Below are positions 32,485-41,118 of a stretch of 42,574 nt of DNA, piece after piece (the first letter of the stretch is position 1; each line of letters begins with the position of its first letter). A program made the position numbers and the translations under genes. The notes beneath the pieces were generated by a model. That model did not search any database, was not told where the DNA came from, and saw nothing but the letters and a program-made list of their open reading frames with translations. Source of the stretch: an uncultured Prevotella sp. (GTDB lineage Bacteria > Bacteroidota > Bacteroidia > Bacteroidales > Bacteroidaceae); contig UQZX01000024.1 in the NCBI GenBank assembly GCA_900545525.1, positions 1-42,574 of the forward strand, written 5' to 3'.

Positions 32485-33207
32485 ATGAATTTCACCCAAG
32501 GCGAGATAATCTGCATCGACAAACCCTACGGCATGTCCAGCTTCGGGGCGCTGGCACGCGTGAGATATCTCATATCCCGCCGTCTCGGCGTGAAGCGTGT
32601 CAAGACCGGACACGCAGGAACCCTCGACCCGCTTGCCACGGGCGTGCTCATCATCTGTACCGGCCGCAAGACCAAGATGATAGACATGCTCCAGGCTCAC
32701 ACCAAGGAATATACCGCCATGCTCCAGCTCGGGGCAACCACTCCCAGCTATGACCGCGAGCATACCGTGGACTTCACCTATCCCACGGCACATATCACGC
32801 GCCGGCTGATAGAAGAGACGCTGAAGCGCTTTGTGGGCGAGATACACCAGATACCGCCGTCTTACTCGGCGTGCAAGGTGGGCGGCAGGCGTGCCTACGA
32901 CCTCATGCGCCGGGGACATGAGGTAGAGCTTAGACCCAAGCTCCTGCGCATAGACGAGATAGAACTTACGTCGTTCTGTCCCGCAACTATGCAGATGGGC
33001 ATAAGGGTGGTGTGCGGCAAGGGTACATACATACGCGCCTTGGCACGCGACATCGGCGCAGCCCTCGGCAGCGGAGCCTATCTCACGGCGTTGCGGCGCA
33101 CGCGTGTTGGCAGTGTAGATGTTGCCGGCTGCATCACGCTCGACGACTTTCCCGGGTGGCTTGAACAACAGACAATAGAAGATAATATAACAGGAGGAGA
33201 TAAATAG
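32485..33207 (+). CDS. truB: tRNA pseudouridine(55) synthase TruB
   Basis: 240 aa from the ATG at 32485. The frame is open further upstream inside uppP (to 32368), but the TruB motif GEIICIDKPYGMSSF begins at residue 6 of this start, so the longer form is an artefact. The catalytic Asp lies in HAGTLDPLATGVLI. The other motifs are TKEYTAMLQLG, IPPSYSACKVGGRRAYDLMRRG and GTYIRALARDIG. It makes Psi55 in the T loop of tRNAs. It is 12 nt after uppP and 4 nt before queA. Length is the short form without a C-terminal PUA domain, as often in this phylum. Confidence 0.93.
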   Translation: MNFTQGEIICIDKPYGMSSFGALARVRYLISRRLGVKRVKTGHAGTLDPLATGVLIICTGRKTKMIDMLQAHTKEYTAMLQLGATTPSYDREHTVDFTYPTAHITRRLIEETLKRFVGEIHQIPPSYSACKVGGRRAYDLMRRGHEVELRPKLLRIDEIELTSFCPATMQMGIRVVCGKGTYIRALARDIGAALGSGAYLTALRRTRVGSVDVAGCITLDDFPGWLEQQTIEDNITGGDK

Positions 33208-33211
33208 AATT

Positions 33212-34330
33212 ATGAAACTGTCACAATTTAAATTCAAACTTCCGGAGGAACTTATAGCTCTCGAGCCTCCATATCATCGTGACGAGTGCCGCCTCATGGT
33301 GCTTCATAAGAAGTCACAGAAGATAGAAATGCACAAGACCGATGCCGACGGCAACACCGTTAACGATGCCGACGGCAATCCTGTATGGCTCGACTTCCGC
33401 AACATACTCGACTATTTCGACGAGGGAGACACCTTTGTCTTCAACGACACAAAGGTCTTCCCTGCACGCCTTTACGGAACAAAGGAAAAGACCGATGCCA
33501 AGATAGAGGTGTTCCTGCTCCGCGAACTCAACGAGGAGATGCGCTTGTGGGATGTCCTTGTAGAGCCTGCCCGCAAGATACGTATCGGCAACAAGCTGTT
33601 CTTTGACAGCAGCGGTACGATGGTTGCCGAGGTCATCGACAACACCACAAGCCGCGGACGTACCCTGCGTTTCCTCTACGACTGTCCGCACGACGAGTTC
33701 AAACGCGAGCTTTACGCGCTCGGAGAGGCTCCGCTGCCGCGATATATCGTCGACAAGCGTGCGGCAAAGCCCGAAGACCTTGACGACTTCCAGTGCATCT
33801 ATGCCCGCAAGGAGGGTGCCGTAACAGCTCCCGCCTCTGGTCTGCACTTTAGCCGCGAGCTGCTCAAGCGTATGGAAATCAGGGGCATAGAGTTTGCATA
33901 CGTCACGGTGCATTGCGCCCTTGGAAACTTCCATGACATAGAAGTGGAAGACCTTACGAAGCACAAGATGGACTCCGAACAGATGTTTATCGACGCCGAG
34001 GCATGCCGCATTGTCAACGGTGCCAAGTCAGCCGGGCGTCATGTATGTGCCGTCGGGACAAGCGTGGTCAAGGCAACCGAGACGGCATCCGGCACGGACA
34101 ACCAGCTGAAGGAATATGAGGGGTGGACAAACAAGTTTATCTTCCCTCCGTATGAGTTTGGCGTGGCAGACTCGATGATAGCCAATTTCTATCACCCCAT
34201 GTCCACTTTGCTCATGTCTACGGCGGCTTTCGGCGGCTACGACCTTGTTATGCAGGCTTACGACCTCGCCGTAAAGAACGGATATAAGTTCGGCTGCTAC
34301 GGCGATGCCATGCTTATACTCAACGACTGA
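33212..34330 (+). CDS. queA: tRNA preQ1(34) S-adenosylmethionine ribosyltransferase-isomerase QueA
   Basis: 372 aa. Starts MKLSQFKFKLPEELIA, a canonical QueA head; FVFNDTKVFPARLYG, APASGLHF and NFYHPMSTLLMSTAAFGG are family motifs. It transfers the ribosyl part of SAM to preQ1 in the anticodon wobble base, a step in queuosine synthesis. A strong purine-rich site AGGAGGAG (about 33192-33199) lies 12-14 nt before the ATG, unusual for Bacteroidetes where Shine-Dalgarno sites are rare. Its stop overlaps the folK ATG by one base. It carries an insertion around residues 38-60 (DADGNTVNDADGNPVW), a repeated DADGN motif. Confidence 0.93.
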   Translation: MKLSQFKFKLPEELIALEPPYHRDECRLMVLHKKSQKIEMHKTDADGNTVNDADGNPVWLDFRNILDYFDEGDTFVFNDTKVFPARLYGTKEKTDAKIEVFLLRELNEEMRLWDVLVEPARKIRIGNKLFFDSSGTMVAEVIDNTTSRGRTLRFLYDCPHDEFKRELYALGEAPLPRYIVDKRAAKPEDLDDFQCIYARKEGAVTAPASGLHFSRELLKRMEIRGIEFAYVTVHCALGNFHDIEVEDLTKHKMDSEQMFIDAEACRIVNGAKSAGRHVCAVGTSVVKATETASGTDNQLKEYEGWTNKFIFPPYEFGVADSMIANFYHPMSTLLMSTAAFGGYDLVMQAYDLAVKNGYKFGCYGDAMLILND

Positions 34331-34755
34331 TGCAGGGGTTACATGTATTATATCTTGCCCTTGGCGCCAATATCGGCGATAGGGAACATACCATAAACAG
34401 GGCAATAGAACTTATAGAAGGAGCAGTGGGCACGGTTGTCCGCCGCTCCTCTTTTCTTGAAACCGAGCCGTGGGGCTTCAGCTCTTCCAACCGTTTCATC
34501 AATGCCGCCGTGTGCGTGCATACCGCCTTGTCTCCCCTTGAGGTGCTTGAGACAACGCAGGATATAGAAAGGCAGCTCGGCAGGACGGTCAAGTCGTCGG
34601 ACGGCGGATATCACGACCGTCCCATAGACATCGACATCCTGCTGTATGACGAAATAAGCATAGACACTCCCCGGCTGTGCATACCCCACCCCCTGATGCG
34701 CGAACGCGATTTTGTCATGATACCGCTACGCGAGATTATTGATGGAGAAGTGTAG
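34330..34755 (+). CDS. folK: 2-amino-4-hydroxy-6-hydroxymethyldihydropteridine diphosphokinase (HPPK)
   Basis: 141 aa. HPPK motifs are complete: LALGANIGDREHTI, SSFLETEPWG, FINAAVCV and RPIDIDILLYD with the two magnesium-binding aspartates, then IPHPLMRERDFVMIPL. It transfers pyrophosphate from ATP to the pterin in folate synthesis. The ATG overlaps the queA stop by one base, so translation is coupled. A second start at the ATG-free codon region is unlikely. It ends the ftsX cluster and is followed by a two-way terminator. Confidence 0.94.
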   Translation: MQGLHVLYLALGANIGDREHTINRAIELIEGAVGTVVRRSSFLETEPWGFSSSNRFINAAVCVHTALSPLEVLETTQDIERQLGRTVKSSDGGYHDRPIDIDILLYDEISIDTPRLCIPHPLMRERDFVMIPLREIIDGEV

Positions 34756-34783
34756 CCCGCGCTCCTTTAAATGGGTATAAACA

Positions 34784-34822
34784 AAAATCTCCATAGCAGT
34801 GAATACCAGCCATGGAGATTTT
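34784..34822. terminator. Bidirectional terminator between folK and rpsO
   Basis: AAAATCTCCATAGC (34784-34797) pairs with GCCATGGAGATTTT (34809-34822) with one mismatch and an 11-nt loop. A-runs and T-runs on both outer sides make it usable by the converging folK (plus) and rpsO (minus) transcripts. Confidence 0.75.
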
Positions 34823-34849
34823 GTAATAGTCTTAAAACAGTGCTCTTTC

Positions 34850-35119
34850 TTATCGGCGCAGACCCAAAGCCTTTACTATGGCGCGGTAGCGTTCTACGTC
34901 GCGGTCGTACAGATAGTCGAGCAGGGCACGTCTCTTGCCGACAAGCATTGTCAGCGAACGTGTTGTGACGTGGTCCTTGTGGTTCTTCTTGAGGTGCTCC
35001 GTCAGGTGTGCGATGCGGTATGTGAAGAGCGCTATCTGGCTCTCTGCCGAACCCGTATCGGTGTTAGACTTGCCGTACTTGCCAAAGATTTCCTGTTTCT
35101 TAGCCTGATCTAAATACAT
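34850..35119 (-). CDS. rpsO: 30S ribosomal protein S15
   Basis: 89 aa, the exact expected size, on the minus strand. Signature: GSAESQIALFTYRIAHLTEHLKK, then DHVTTRSLTMLVGKRRALLDYL and RYRAIVKALGLRR. S15 binds 16S rRNA at the central three-way junction early in 30S assembly. It is monocistronic, with a 100-nt structured leader and its own promoter. Confidence 0.96.
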   Translation of the reverse strand: MYLDQAKKQEIFGKYGKSNTDTGSAESQIALFTYRIAHLTEHLKKNHKDHVTTRSLTMLVGKRRALLDYLYDRDVERYRAIVKALGLRR

Positions 35120-35222
35120 AATTGTTTTGTTTGATTAATGTTGTTTGTATATTACATCCTTCTGATGACCGGCGCCTTAATCACAACGCCGTCCTCATCG
35201 AATGCATCGGATTTTCCGAAAT
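35120..35222 (-). promoter_or_regulatory. Structured leader of rpsO, possible autoregulatory RNA
   Basis: On the minus strand the leader (from about 35222 to 35120) contains CCGAATTTCGG (a small palindrome at its start) and a stem in which GACGGCG (35193-35187) pairs with CGCCGGTC (35174-35167) across a 12-nt loop with one bulged G. The 45 nt before the ATG are A/T-rich and unstructured. Leaders folded by S15 itself are known in several bacterial groups; whether this is one is inferred. Confidence 0.4.
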
Positions 35223-35229
35223 TCGGGTG

Positions 35230-35261
35230 CAAAGGTACTGATAAAAAGTGAAATACGCCAA
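35230..35261 (-). promoter_or_regulatory. Promoter of rpsO
   Basis: On the minus strand TTGG at 35261-35258 is followed after 20 nt by TACCTTTG at 35237-35230, a strong -33/-7 pair. It fits a highly expressed ribosomal protein gene. Confidence 0.65.
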
Positions 35262-35759
35262 TGTTTGGATATTTATTTTTATGACATTATACGATAAATA
35301 TGCTTTTCCGGAGGTTTCTTCCGCATGTTTATTGCCGCGAATGTGTTTCGGCTTGCTTTGTGTATGATGCCTTGCCGCCTTCGTGGCTTTTGCTTTTTTG
35401 TCGCGAATGCGTCGTGGTGTGTTTCATGACAATTTGTAAAATAATGTGCCGTTGCTGCTTCCTTTTTGCATTTCGCAATCGCTCATGCTTAGCGTTCTTC
35501 TGTCTTTCACCCTCTCACACCTTATTGTCCGCCTTCTTCTCAGTGTAGTCCGCCTTTTTCGGAGGACGTTTCTCTTTTGACACAAATATGTCTTTTTAAC
35601 ATGTTTTGCTTGCAGATTGAACAGTCAGATTTTGAATTAGCCCGTTTTAGACAATGGGTGCAAGATTTGCCGTATTGAAGAATGCGGCTGCTGATGGTCG
35701 TATAGTTCGTTGGTGTATGCCGTTGATTTCGGATGACTGCCACTTTCTTCTAAAATACA
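35262..35759. other. Non-coding stretch between rpsO promoter and the ATPase gene
   Basis: No convincing gene. The plus frame around 35629-35688 reads IEQSDFELARFRQWVQDLPY before a stop, which may be a relic of a coding sequence but has no supporting start or continuation. The stretch 35300-35550 is C/T-rich with repeated TCCGCC and TTCTTC patterns on the plus strand. No tRNA or strong hairpin is seen. Confidence 0.35.
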
Positions 35760-35790
35760 ATAAATGTGTCGGTAGCATATAAATGTGTCG
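35760..35790. promoter_or_regulatory. Pair of 12-bp direct repeats, likely operator or binding site
   Basis: ATAAATGTGTCG occurs exactly at 35760-35771 and 35779-35790, a 19-bp period, about two helical turns, so both copies lie on the same face of the DNA. The second copy ends 11 nt before the -7 box at 35802. This suggests binding of a regulator to the ATPase promoter. Confidence 0.45.
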
Positions 35791-35801
35791 AAAGTTTTAT
35801 G

Positions 35802-35809
35802 TATTTTTG
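35802..35809 (+). promoter_or_regulatory. Promoter -7 box (TATTTTTG) of the ATPase gene
   Basis: It matches TAnnTTTG; no TTG is present at the -33 position, where the direct repeat sits instead. This fits an activator-dependent or weak promoter. The start codon is 31 nt downstream. Confidence 0.45.
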
Positions 35810-35839
35810 CAGATAGTAGAAAAGCAAAAGGAGAGATAT

Positions 35840-37387
35840 ATGAAATTCCCCATAGGTATACAGAATTTTGAGAAGCTTAGAAACGACGGCTACGTATATG
35901 TAGACAAGACCGCGCTTTTGTATAAGCTGGTTAACAACGGCAGTTATTATTTCCTCAGTCGTCCCCGCCGCTTCGGCAAGAGTCTTCTCATATCCACGCT
36001 GGAGTCGTATTTCAGCGGTAGGAAGGAACTGTTCAAGGGACTTGCCATAGAGAATATGGAAAAGGACTGGACGGAATATCAAATACTTCATCTCGACCTC
36101 AACACGGCAAAGTATGACTGTACCGAGGCTTTGCTTAACGTCCTTAACGACTCGCTTGCCAACTGGGAGGTTCTTTATGGCACATCTTCCACGGAGGTTA
36201 CTCCCGAGCTTCGTTTCAAGGGCATCATCCGACGTGCTTTTGAGAAGACTGGGCAGCGCGTTGTGATACTTGTAGACGAATACGACAAGCCCATGCTTCA
36301 GGCAATCGGCAACATGGAGCTTCAGGACAGCTACCGCAATATATTGAAGGCATTCTATTCGGTGCTGAAGACACAGGACCGCTATATCCGCTTTGCCCTG
36401 CTCACGGGCGTGACAAAGTTCGGCAAGGTGAGCGTGTTCAGCGATCTCAACAACCTTGACGACATTTCCATGGACAACCGCTATATCGACATCTGCGGAA
36501 TAACGGAGAAGGAGATACACGAATATTTCGAGGAGCCGCTGCATGAGCTTGCCGCTAAGGAGAGTGCAAGCTATGAGGCAACCTGTGATAAGCTGAAGGA
36601 GCTTTATGACGGTTATCACTTTGAGGTTGATACTGTTGGCATATACAACCCATTCAGTTTGCTGAATACTTTGAACAAAGGTAAGTTCGGCGACTACTGG
36701 TTTGAGACTGGCACGCCGTCGTTCCTCGTCCACCTGCTCAAGCAGGCAGACTATGACCTGAACAATCTCCAGACAGAGCAGGTGTCGGCAGATGTCCTTA
36801 ACAGTGTCGACTCCATGTCGCGTAATCCCATACCGGTGATATACCAGAGTGGCTATCTTACGATAAAGGGATATGACGAGCGTTTTAGGATGTACACCCT
36901 TGGCTTCCCGAACAAGGAGGTAGAGAACGGCTTTGTAAAATATCTTCTTCCTCTCTACACTCCTGTTGATGAGAACAGGACGGATTTCTTTATAGCCAAT
37001 TTCATTTCGGAGATAGAGCGCGGCAATCCCGAAGGCTTCATGGAACGCCTCCAGTCGTTGTTTGCCGACACAGACTATGAGATAACGGGCAAGATGGAGA
37101 AATACTTCCAGAACTCGATGTACCTTATATTCAAGCTTCTTGGCTTCTATGCGGATGTGGAGCGCAGGACAAGCCGCGGGCGTATAGACATAGTGATGAA
37201 GACCAAGGACTACATATATGTCTTTGAGCTGAAGCTTGACGGCACGGCGGATGACGCGTTGCGTCAGATAGACGAGAAGGGATATGCCGCGCCGTTCAAT
37301 ACAGACGGGCGTCAGATATATAAGATAGGTGTGAACTTCTCGTCGGATATACGTGGCATTGAAGAATGGAAGATTGCAGAGGAGTAG
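35840..37387 (+). CDS. AAA-ATPase-like protein with C-terminal PD-(D/E)XK nuclease domain
   Basis: 515 aa from the ATG at 35840 (MKFPIGIQNFEKLRNDG, typical family start; a longer frame to 35783 runs across the promoter and is rejected). The N-terminal ATPase-like domain has a P-loop variant SRPRRFGKSLLISTLES and a Walker-B region VVILVDEYDKPML. The C-terminal domain (from about 435) shows GRIDIVMKTKDYIYVFELKL, with the Asp and Glu-x-Lys of a PD-(D/E)XK nuclease fold. This pairing (PF09820-type with DUF1703) occurs in many copies in gut Bacteroidetes and is of unknown function. A short AAGGAG precedes the ATG. It stands alone between rpsO and typA. Confidence 0.82.
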   Translation: MKFPIGIQNFEKLRNDGYVYVDKTALLYKLVNNGSYYFLSRPRRFGKSLLISTLESYFSGRKELFKGLAIENMEKDWTEYQILHLDLNTAKYDCTEALLNVLNDSLANWEVLYGTSSTEVTPELRFKGIIRRAFEKTGQRVVILVDEYDKPMLQAIGNMELQDSYRNILKAFYSVLKTQDRYIRFALLTGVTKFGKVSVFSDLNNLDDISMDNRYIDICGITEKEIHEYFEEPLHELAAKESASYEATCDKLKELYDGYHFEVDTVGIYNPFSLLNTLNKGKFGDYWFETGTPSFLVHLLKQADYDLNNLQTEQVSADVLNSVDSMSRNPIPVIYQSGYLTIKGYDERFRMYTLGFPNKEVENGFVKYLLPLYTPVDENRTDFFIANFISEIERGNPEGFMERLQSLFADTDYEITGKMEKYFQNSMYLIFKLLGFYADVERRTSRGRIDIVMKTKDYIYVFELKLDGTADDALRQIDEKGYAAPFNTDGRQIYKIGVNFSSDIRGIEEWKIAEE

Positions 37388-37486
37388 GTGGCTGTAAGCC
37401 GGCTCTTCATTATATTAAAGGCTGTTTCTTTATCAATATATATCAAATAATGAACTAACTATTACATGTTATTAATAAATAATGTG

Positions 37487-37494
37487 TAATTTTG
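37487..37494 (+). promoter_or_regulatory. Promoter -7 box (TAATTTTG) of typA
   Basis: It matches TAnnTTTG. No convincing -33 TTG is seen in the AT-rich sequence upstream. The start codon is 26 nt downstream. Confidence 0.5.
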
Positions 37495-37519
37495 CATCCG
37501 ATTTTTTAAGGTAAAGAAT

Positions 37520-39316
37520 ATGCAGGAAATAAGAAACATAGCTATTATTGCCCACGTTGACCATGGCAAGACAACACTCGTGGACAAGATGATGCTGGCA
37601 GGCAACCTGTTTCGTGACGGGCAGGACCTGAGCAGTCAGGTGTTGGACAGCAATGATTTGGAACGTGAGCGTGGTATAACAATTCTTTCCAAAAACGTAT
37701 CTATAACATATAAGGATGTAAAGATAAACATTATTGACACTCCGGGACACTCCGACTTCGGCGGAGAGGTGGAGCGCGTGCTGAACATGGCAGACGGATG
37801 TCTGTTGCTTGTCGATGCCTTTGAGGGTCCGATGCCGCAGACGCGCTTTGTGCTGCAGAAGGCATTGGAGCTTGGACTGAAGCCTATTGTTGTGGTAAAC
37901 AAGGTGGACAAGCCAAACTGCCGTCCGGAGGAAGTATACGAAATGGTGTTCGACCTGATGTTTTCTCTTAATGCCACTGAAGACCAGTTGGACTTCCCCG
38001 TGGTATACGGCTCGGCAAAGAACGGGTGGATGAGCGGCGACTATAAGATGCCTACGGACAACATCACCTATCTTCTTGACAAGATTGTTGAGGTTATTCC
38101 TGCACCGAAGGTTATCGAGGGAACACCGCAGATGCTGATAACCAGTCTCGATTATTCAAGCTATACGGGACGTATTGCCGTAGGTCGCGTACACCGTGGA
38201 ACGTTGCGCGAGGGAATGAACGTGACAATTGTCCACCGTGACGGTTCGCAGGAGAAGACAAAGATAAAGGAACTGCACACCTTTGAGGGCATGGGACACC
38301 AGAAGACAGCCGAGGTCGGCAGTGGTGACATTTGTGCTATAATAGGTTTGGAGAAGTTTGAGATTGGCGATACTATATGCGACTTTGAAAATCCAGAGCC
38401 GCTTCCTCCGATTGCAATAGACGAACCGACGATGAGCATGCTCTTTACGATAAACGATTCTCCGTTCTTCGGCAAGGAAGGAAAGTTTGTTACGAGCCGC
38501 CATATAAATGACCGTCTTCAGAAAGAGCTTGAAAAAAACCTTGCACTGAAGGTGACCCCGTTTGAAGATTCTACAGATAAATGGATAGTAAGCGGACGCG
38601 GCGTGCTGCATCTCTCCGTATTGATAGAGACGATGCGCCGTGAAGGATATGAATTGCAGGTGGGACAGCCGCAGGTAATATACAAGGAGATTGACGGTGA
38701 GAGATGCGAGCCTATAGAAGAGATGACAATCAATGTACCGGAAGAGTTTGCCAGTAAGATGATAGACATGGTGACACGCCGCAAGGGAGAGATGACATCA
38801 ATGGAAAATCAGGGCGAGCGTGTAAACATCGGGTTTGACATACCGTCGCGCGGTATTATAGGTCTGCGTACCAATGTGCTGACGGCAAGTCAGGGCGAGG
38901 CTATAATGGCGCACCGCTTTAAGGAATACCAGCCTTACAAGGGTGATATCGTGCGTCGCATGAACGGGTCTATGATAGCCATGGAGACGGGAACGTCTTA
39001 CGCATATTCCATAGACAAGCTTCAGGACCGCGGAAAGTTCTTTATTGATCCGGGTGAAGAAGTATATGCCGGTGAGGTGGTTGGTGAGCATGTTCATGAT
39101 AACGACCTTGTGATAAATGTAACGAAAGCGAAGCAACTTACAAATACACGTGCCAGCGGTTCTGATGACAAGGCGCGTATTGTTCCCCGCACGGTGCTGT
39201 CGCTTGAAGAGGCACTTGAATATATCAAGGCGGACGAACTTGTTGAGGTTACTCCGAAAAGCATGCGCATGCGTAAGATAATACTCGACCACTTGGAGCG
39301 TAAGCGCTCAAAGTAA
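37520..39316 (+). CDS. typA: Translational GTPase TypA/BipA
   Basis: 598 aa, the expected length. The G domain motifs are complete: AHVDHGKTTL (G1), RGITI (G2), DTPGHSDF (G3), NKVDKP (G4) and SAKNGW (G5). Then come the beta-barrel domain II, domain III, an EF-G-like domain V (MTINVPEEFASKMIDMV), and a C-terminal BipA domain ending in KRSK. TypA binds the ribosome in an EF-G-like way and is needed for growth at low temperature and in some stress responses. It has its own promoter and is followed by a clear terminator. Confidence 0.96.
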   Translation: MQEIRNIAIIAHVDHGKTTLVDKMMLAGNLFRDGQDLSSQVLDSNDLERERGITILSKNVSITYKDVKINIIDTPGHSDFGGEVERVLNMADGCLLLVDAFEGPMPQTRFVLQKALELGLKPIVVVNKVDKPNCRPEEVYEMVFDLMFSLNATEDQLDFPVVYGSAKNGWMSGDYKMPTDNITYLLDKIVEVIPAPKVIEGTPQMLITSLDYSSYTGRIAVGRVHRGTLREGMNVTIVHRDGSQEKTKIKELHTFEGMGHQKTAEVGSGDICAIIGLEKFEIGDTICDFENPEPLPPIAIDEPTMSMLFTINDSPFFGKEGKFVTSRHINDRLQKELEKNLALKVTPFEDSTDKWIVSGRGVLHLSVLIETMRREGYELQVGQPQVIYKEIDGERCEPIEEMTINVPEEFASKMIDMVTRRKGEMTSMENQGERVNIGFDIPSRGIIGLRTNVLTASQGEAIMAHRFKEYQPYKGDIVRRMNGSMIAMETGTSYAYSIDKLQDRGKFFIDPGEEVYAGEVVGEHVHDNDLVINVTKAKQLTNTRASGSDDKARIVPRTVLSLEEALEYIKADELVEVTPKSMRMRKIILDHLERKRSK

Positions 39317-39325
39317 GGCTTTTGC

Positions 39326-39357
39326 ATAATCCCGGCAGGAAAAACTGTCGGGATTAT
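39326..39357 (+). terminator. Terminator of typA
   Basis: ATAATCCCGGCAG (39326-39338) pairs with CTGTCGGGATTAT (39345-39357) with one G-T pair and a 6-nt A-rich loop, then TTTG. It lies 10 nt after the typA stop. Confidence 0.8.
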
Positions 39358-39390
39358 TTGCTATTGTTGGTTGAATAGGGCTTAAGGCTG

Positions 39391-39435
39391 ATAAGTTTAA
39401 TAAGCCTAATAAGCCGGATAGGTCTAATAAACCAG
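39391..39435. repeat. 9-bp degenerate tandem repeat (5 units)
   Basis: Five consecutive 9-nt units: ATAAGTTTA, ATAAGCCTA, ATAAGCCGG, ATAGGTCTA and ATAAACCAG, all starting ATA(A/G). It lies between the typA terminator and the MATE gene. No gene is present in 39358-39483. Confidence 0.6.
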
Positions 39436-39483
39436 AAAATCGATACGCCTTATTGTTACCACAATTATAAATTATCCATTATA

Positions 39484-39508
39484 AATTATTAATTATTAAT
39501 TATTAATT
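39484..39508. repeat. Heptamer tandem repeat (AATTATT, 3.6 copies) just before the MATE start codon
   Basis: Three exact copies of AATTATT (39484, 39491, 39498) and a partial fourth end 5 nt before the ATG at 39513. Slipped-strand changes here would alter the distance between any upstream promoter and the start codon; no promoter match is seen within the repeat. Confidence 0.6.
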
Positions 39509-39512
39509 CCCC

Positions 39513-40793
39513 ATGTCTCCCATTCTGCGTATTGCCATTCCTTCTATTGTCAGCAATATCACGGTGCCGTTGCTTGGACTTATCGATGTTGCCATTGTGG
39601 GACATCTTGGTGCAGCATCATATATCGGTGCCATTGCCGTAGGAGGCATGATGTTCAATGTCATATATTGGATATTCGGATTTCTGCGTATGGGAACGAG
39701 CGGTATGACATCGCAGGCATTGGGGGCACGCCGTCTTGACGAAACGGTGCGTATGCTTGTGCGCTCGGCAGCTATTGCGGCAGGGATAGCCGTATTGTTG
39801 ATAATCATGCAGTATCCCATGCGTGAGGCTGCACTCCTTTTTATGAATCCCACCGATGAGGTAAGGCGCTTTTCCACCGTTTATTATAATATATGTATAT
39901 GGGGCGCTCCGGCAATGCTCGGTCTGTTTGCATTGTCGGGCTGGTCTATAGGTATGCAGAACTCACGCATCCCTATGGTGGTGGCAATTGTCCAAAATAT
40001 AGTAAACATTGTCGCGAGCCTTCTGCTTGTATTTGTGTGCGGACTTAAAGTCGAGGGCGTGGCATTCGGTACGCTGATAGCCCAGTATGCAGGATTTACC
40101 GTGGCGGCTCTCCTTATCGTTCGCAGCTATGGTCGTCTGCTGAGGCGTCACTTCTCATGGAGCGGTGTCTGGCAGCGCGAAGCCATGATATCCTTTTTCA
40201 ATGTAAACCGTGATATTTTCTTGCGGACTGTCTGTCTTGTATCGGTAATGATGTTCTTTACATCTGCTGGTTCATGGCAGGGCGAAGTGATACTTGCCGT
40301 AAATACCATGCTTATGCAGATGTATATGCTCTTCTCTTATGTCATGGACGGTTTCGCATACGCAGGAGAGGCATTGGGCGGGAAATACTACGGTGCGCGG
40401 AATATGACGATGTTGCACCGCACGGTCAGGCACCTTTTTGTATGGGGAGTTGTAATGGCTGCGCTTTTCACGGCGGCATACGCCGCAGGCGGCGATGCCT
40501 TCCTTTCCCTTCTTACCGATGAGCCGGGCGTGGTAAAAGCTTCGGGGGATTATTTTTATTGGGCACTTGCACTTCCAGTTGCAGGCGTTGCGGCTTTTAT
40601 ATGGGATGGTGTGTTTATCGGATGCACTTTGACGCGGGGCATGCTTGTATCCATGTTTGTGGCGTCTGCCGTATTTTTCATTTCTTATTATTCCTTATAT
40701 GATGTTTATGGCAACCACGCCCTTTGGTTCTCATTCATTGCATATCTTTTTATAAGAGGTCTTGTCCAGACGTTCTTTTTTAAACGATTGTAG
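39513..40793 (+). CDS. MATE family efflux transporter
   Basis: 426 aa, about twelve membrane helices. It begins ILRIAIPSIVSNITVPLLGLIDVAIVGHLG, a DinF-type MATE head with the conserved Asp in the first helix, followed by FLRMGTSGMTSQALGARR. A second repeat in the C-terminal half includes AGEALGGKYYGARN. These transporters use Na+ or H+ gradients to expel drugs and organic cations from the cytoplasm. The start at 39513 is the first ATG after the heptamer repeat; no signal for another. The substrate is unknown. Confidence 0.85.
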   Translation: MSPILRIAIPSIVSNITVPLLGLIDVAIVGHLGAASYIGAIAVGGMMFNVIYWIFGFLRMGTSGMTSQALGARRLDETVRMLVRSAAIAAGIAVLLIIMQYPMREAALLFMNPTDEVRRFSTVYYNICIWGAPAMLGLFALSGWSIGMQNSRIPMVVAIVQNIVNIVASLLLVFVCGLKVEGVAFGTLIAQYAGFTVAALLIVRSYGRLLRRHFSWSGVWQREAMISFFNVNRDIFLRTVCLVSVMMFFTSAGSWQGEVILAVNTMLMQMYMLFSYVMDGFAYAGEALGGKYYGARNMTMLHRTVRHLFVWGVVMAALFTAAYAAGGDAFLSLLTDEPGVVKASGDYFYWALALPVAGVAAFIWDGVFIGCTLTRGMLVSMFVASAVFFISYYSLYDVYGNHALWFSFIAYLFIRGLVQTFFFKRL

Positions 40794-40929
40794 TGTCTTT
40801 ATTATGTTGATACCAGTTGATGCCGGTTCTTTTTATTCAAGTGTGCTTATTTGTTTACATATTAAGGTGTGTGTAATATTATATTAAAAGATGTAAACAA
40901 AAGACATGCAATTAGTTAATAAATATTTA

Positions 40930-40937
40930 CCCCCCCC
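40930..40937. repeat. C8 homopolymer upstream of the secreted protein
   Basis: Eight consecutive cytosines in an otherwise AT-rich 325-nt gap between the MATE gene and the partial secreted-protein gene. It is 64 nt upstream of the -7 box at 41001. Such tracts are prone to length change. Confidence 0.5.
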
Positions 40938-41000
40938 GAAAAAGCGTTAAAATGTGAATATTTGTTACTTTAATTTCCTTATAGATATGCTAAAACATGT

Positions 41001-41008
41001 TATCTTTG
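41001..41008 (+). promoter_or_regulatory. Promoter -7 box (TATCTTTG) of the secreted-protein gene
   Basis: It matches TAnnTTTG; no -33 TTG at the usual distance. The leader is about 105 nt and is very A/T-rich. The C8 tract lies upstream. Confidence 0.5.
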
Positions 41009-41118
41009 TAGTCCCCCAAATAATGAGCAATAAAGAGCCAATAGGCATTGGGACCATTCTAATATTTATTAGTATATCAAGTATATAATTATTATTTATT
41101 TCAAGAACATTATAAAAA

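Noticed and set aside
35300..35548. 82-codon plus-strand frame
   Set aside because: It is Cys/Phe/Leu-rich in a C/T-rich stretch, typical of chance; no start signal and no conserved motif.
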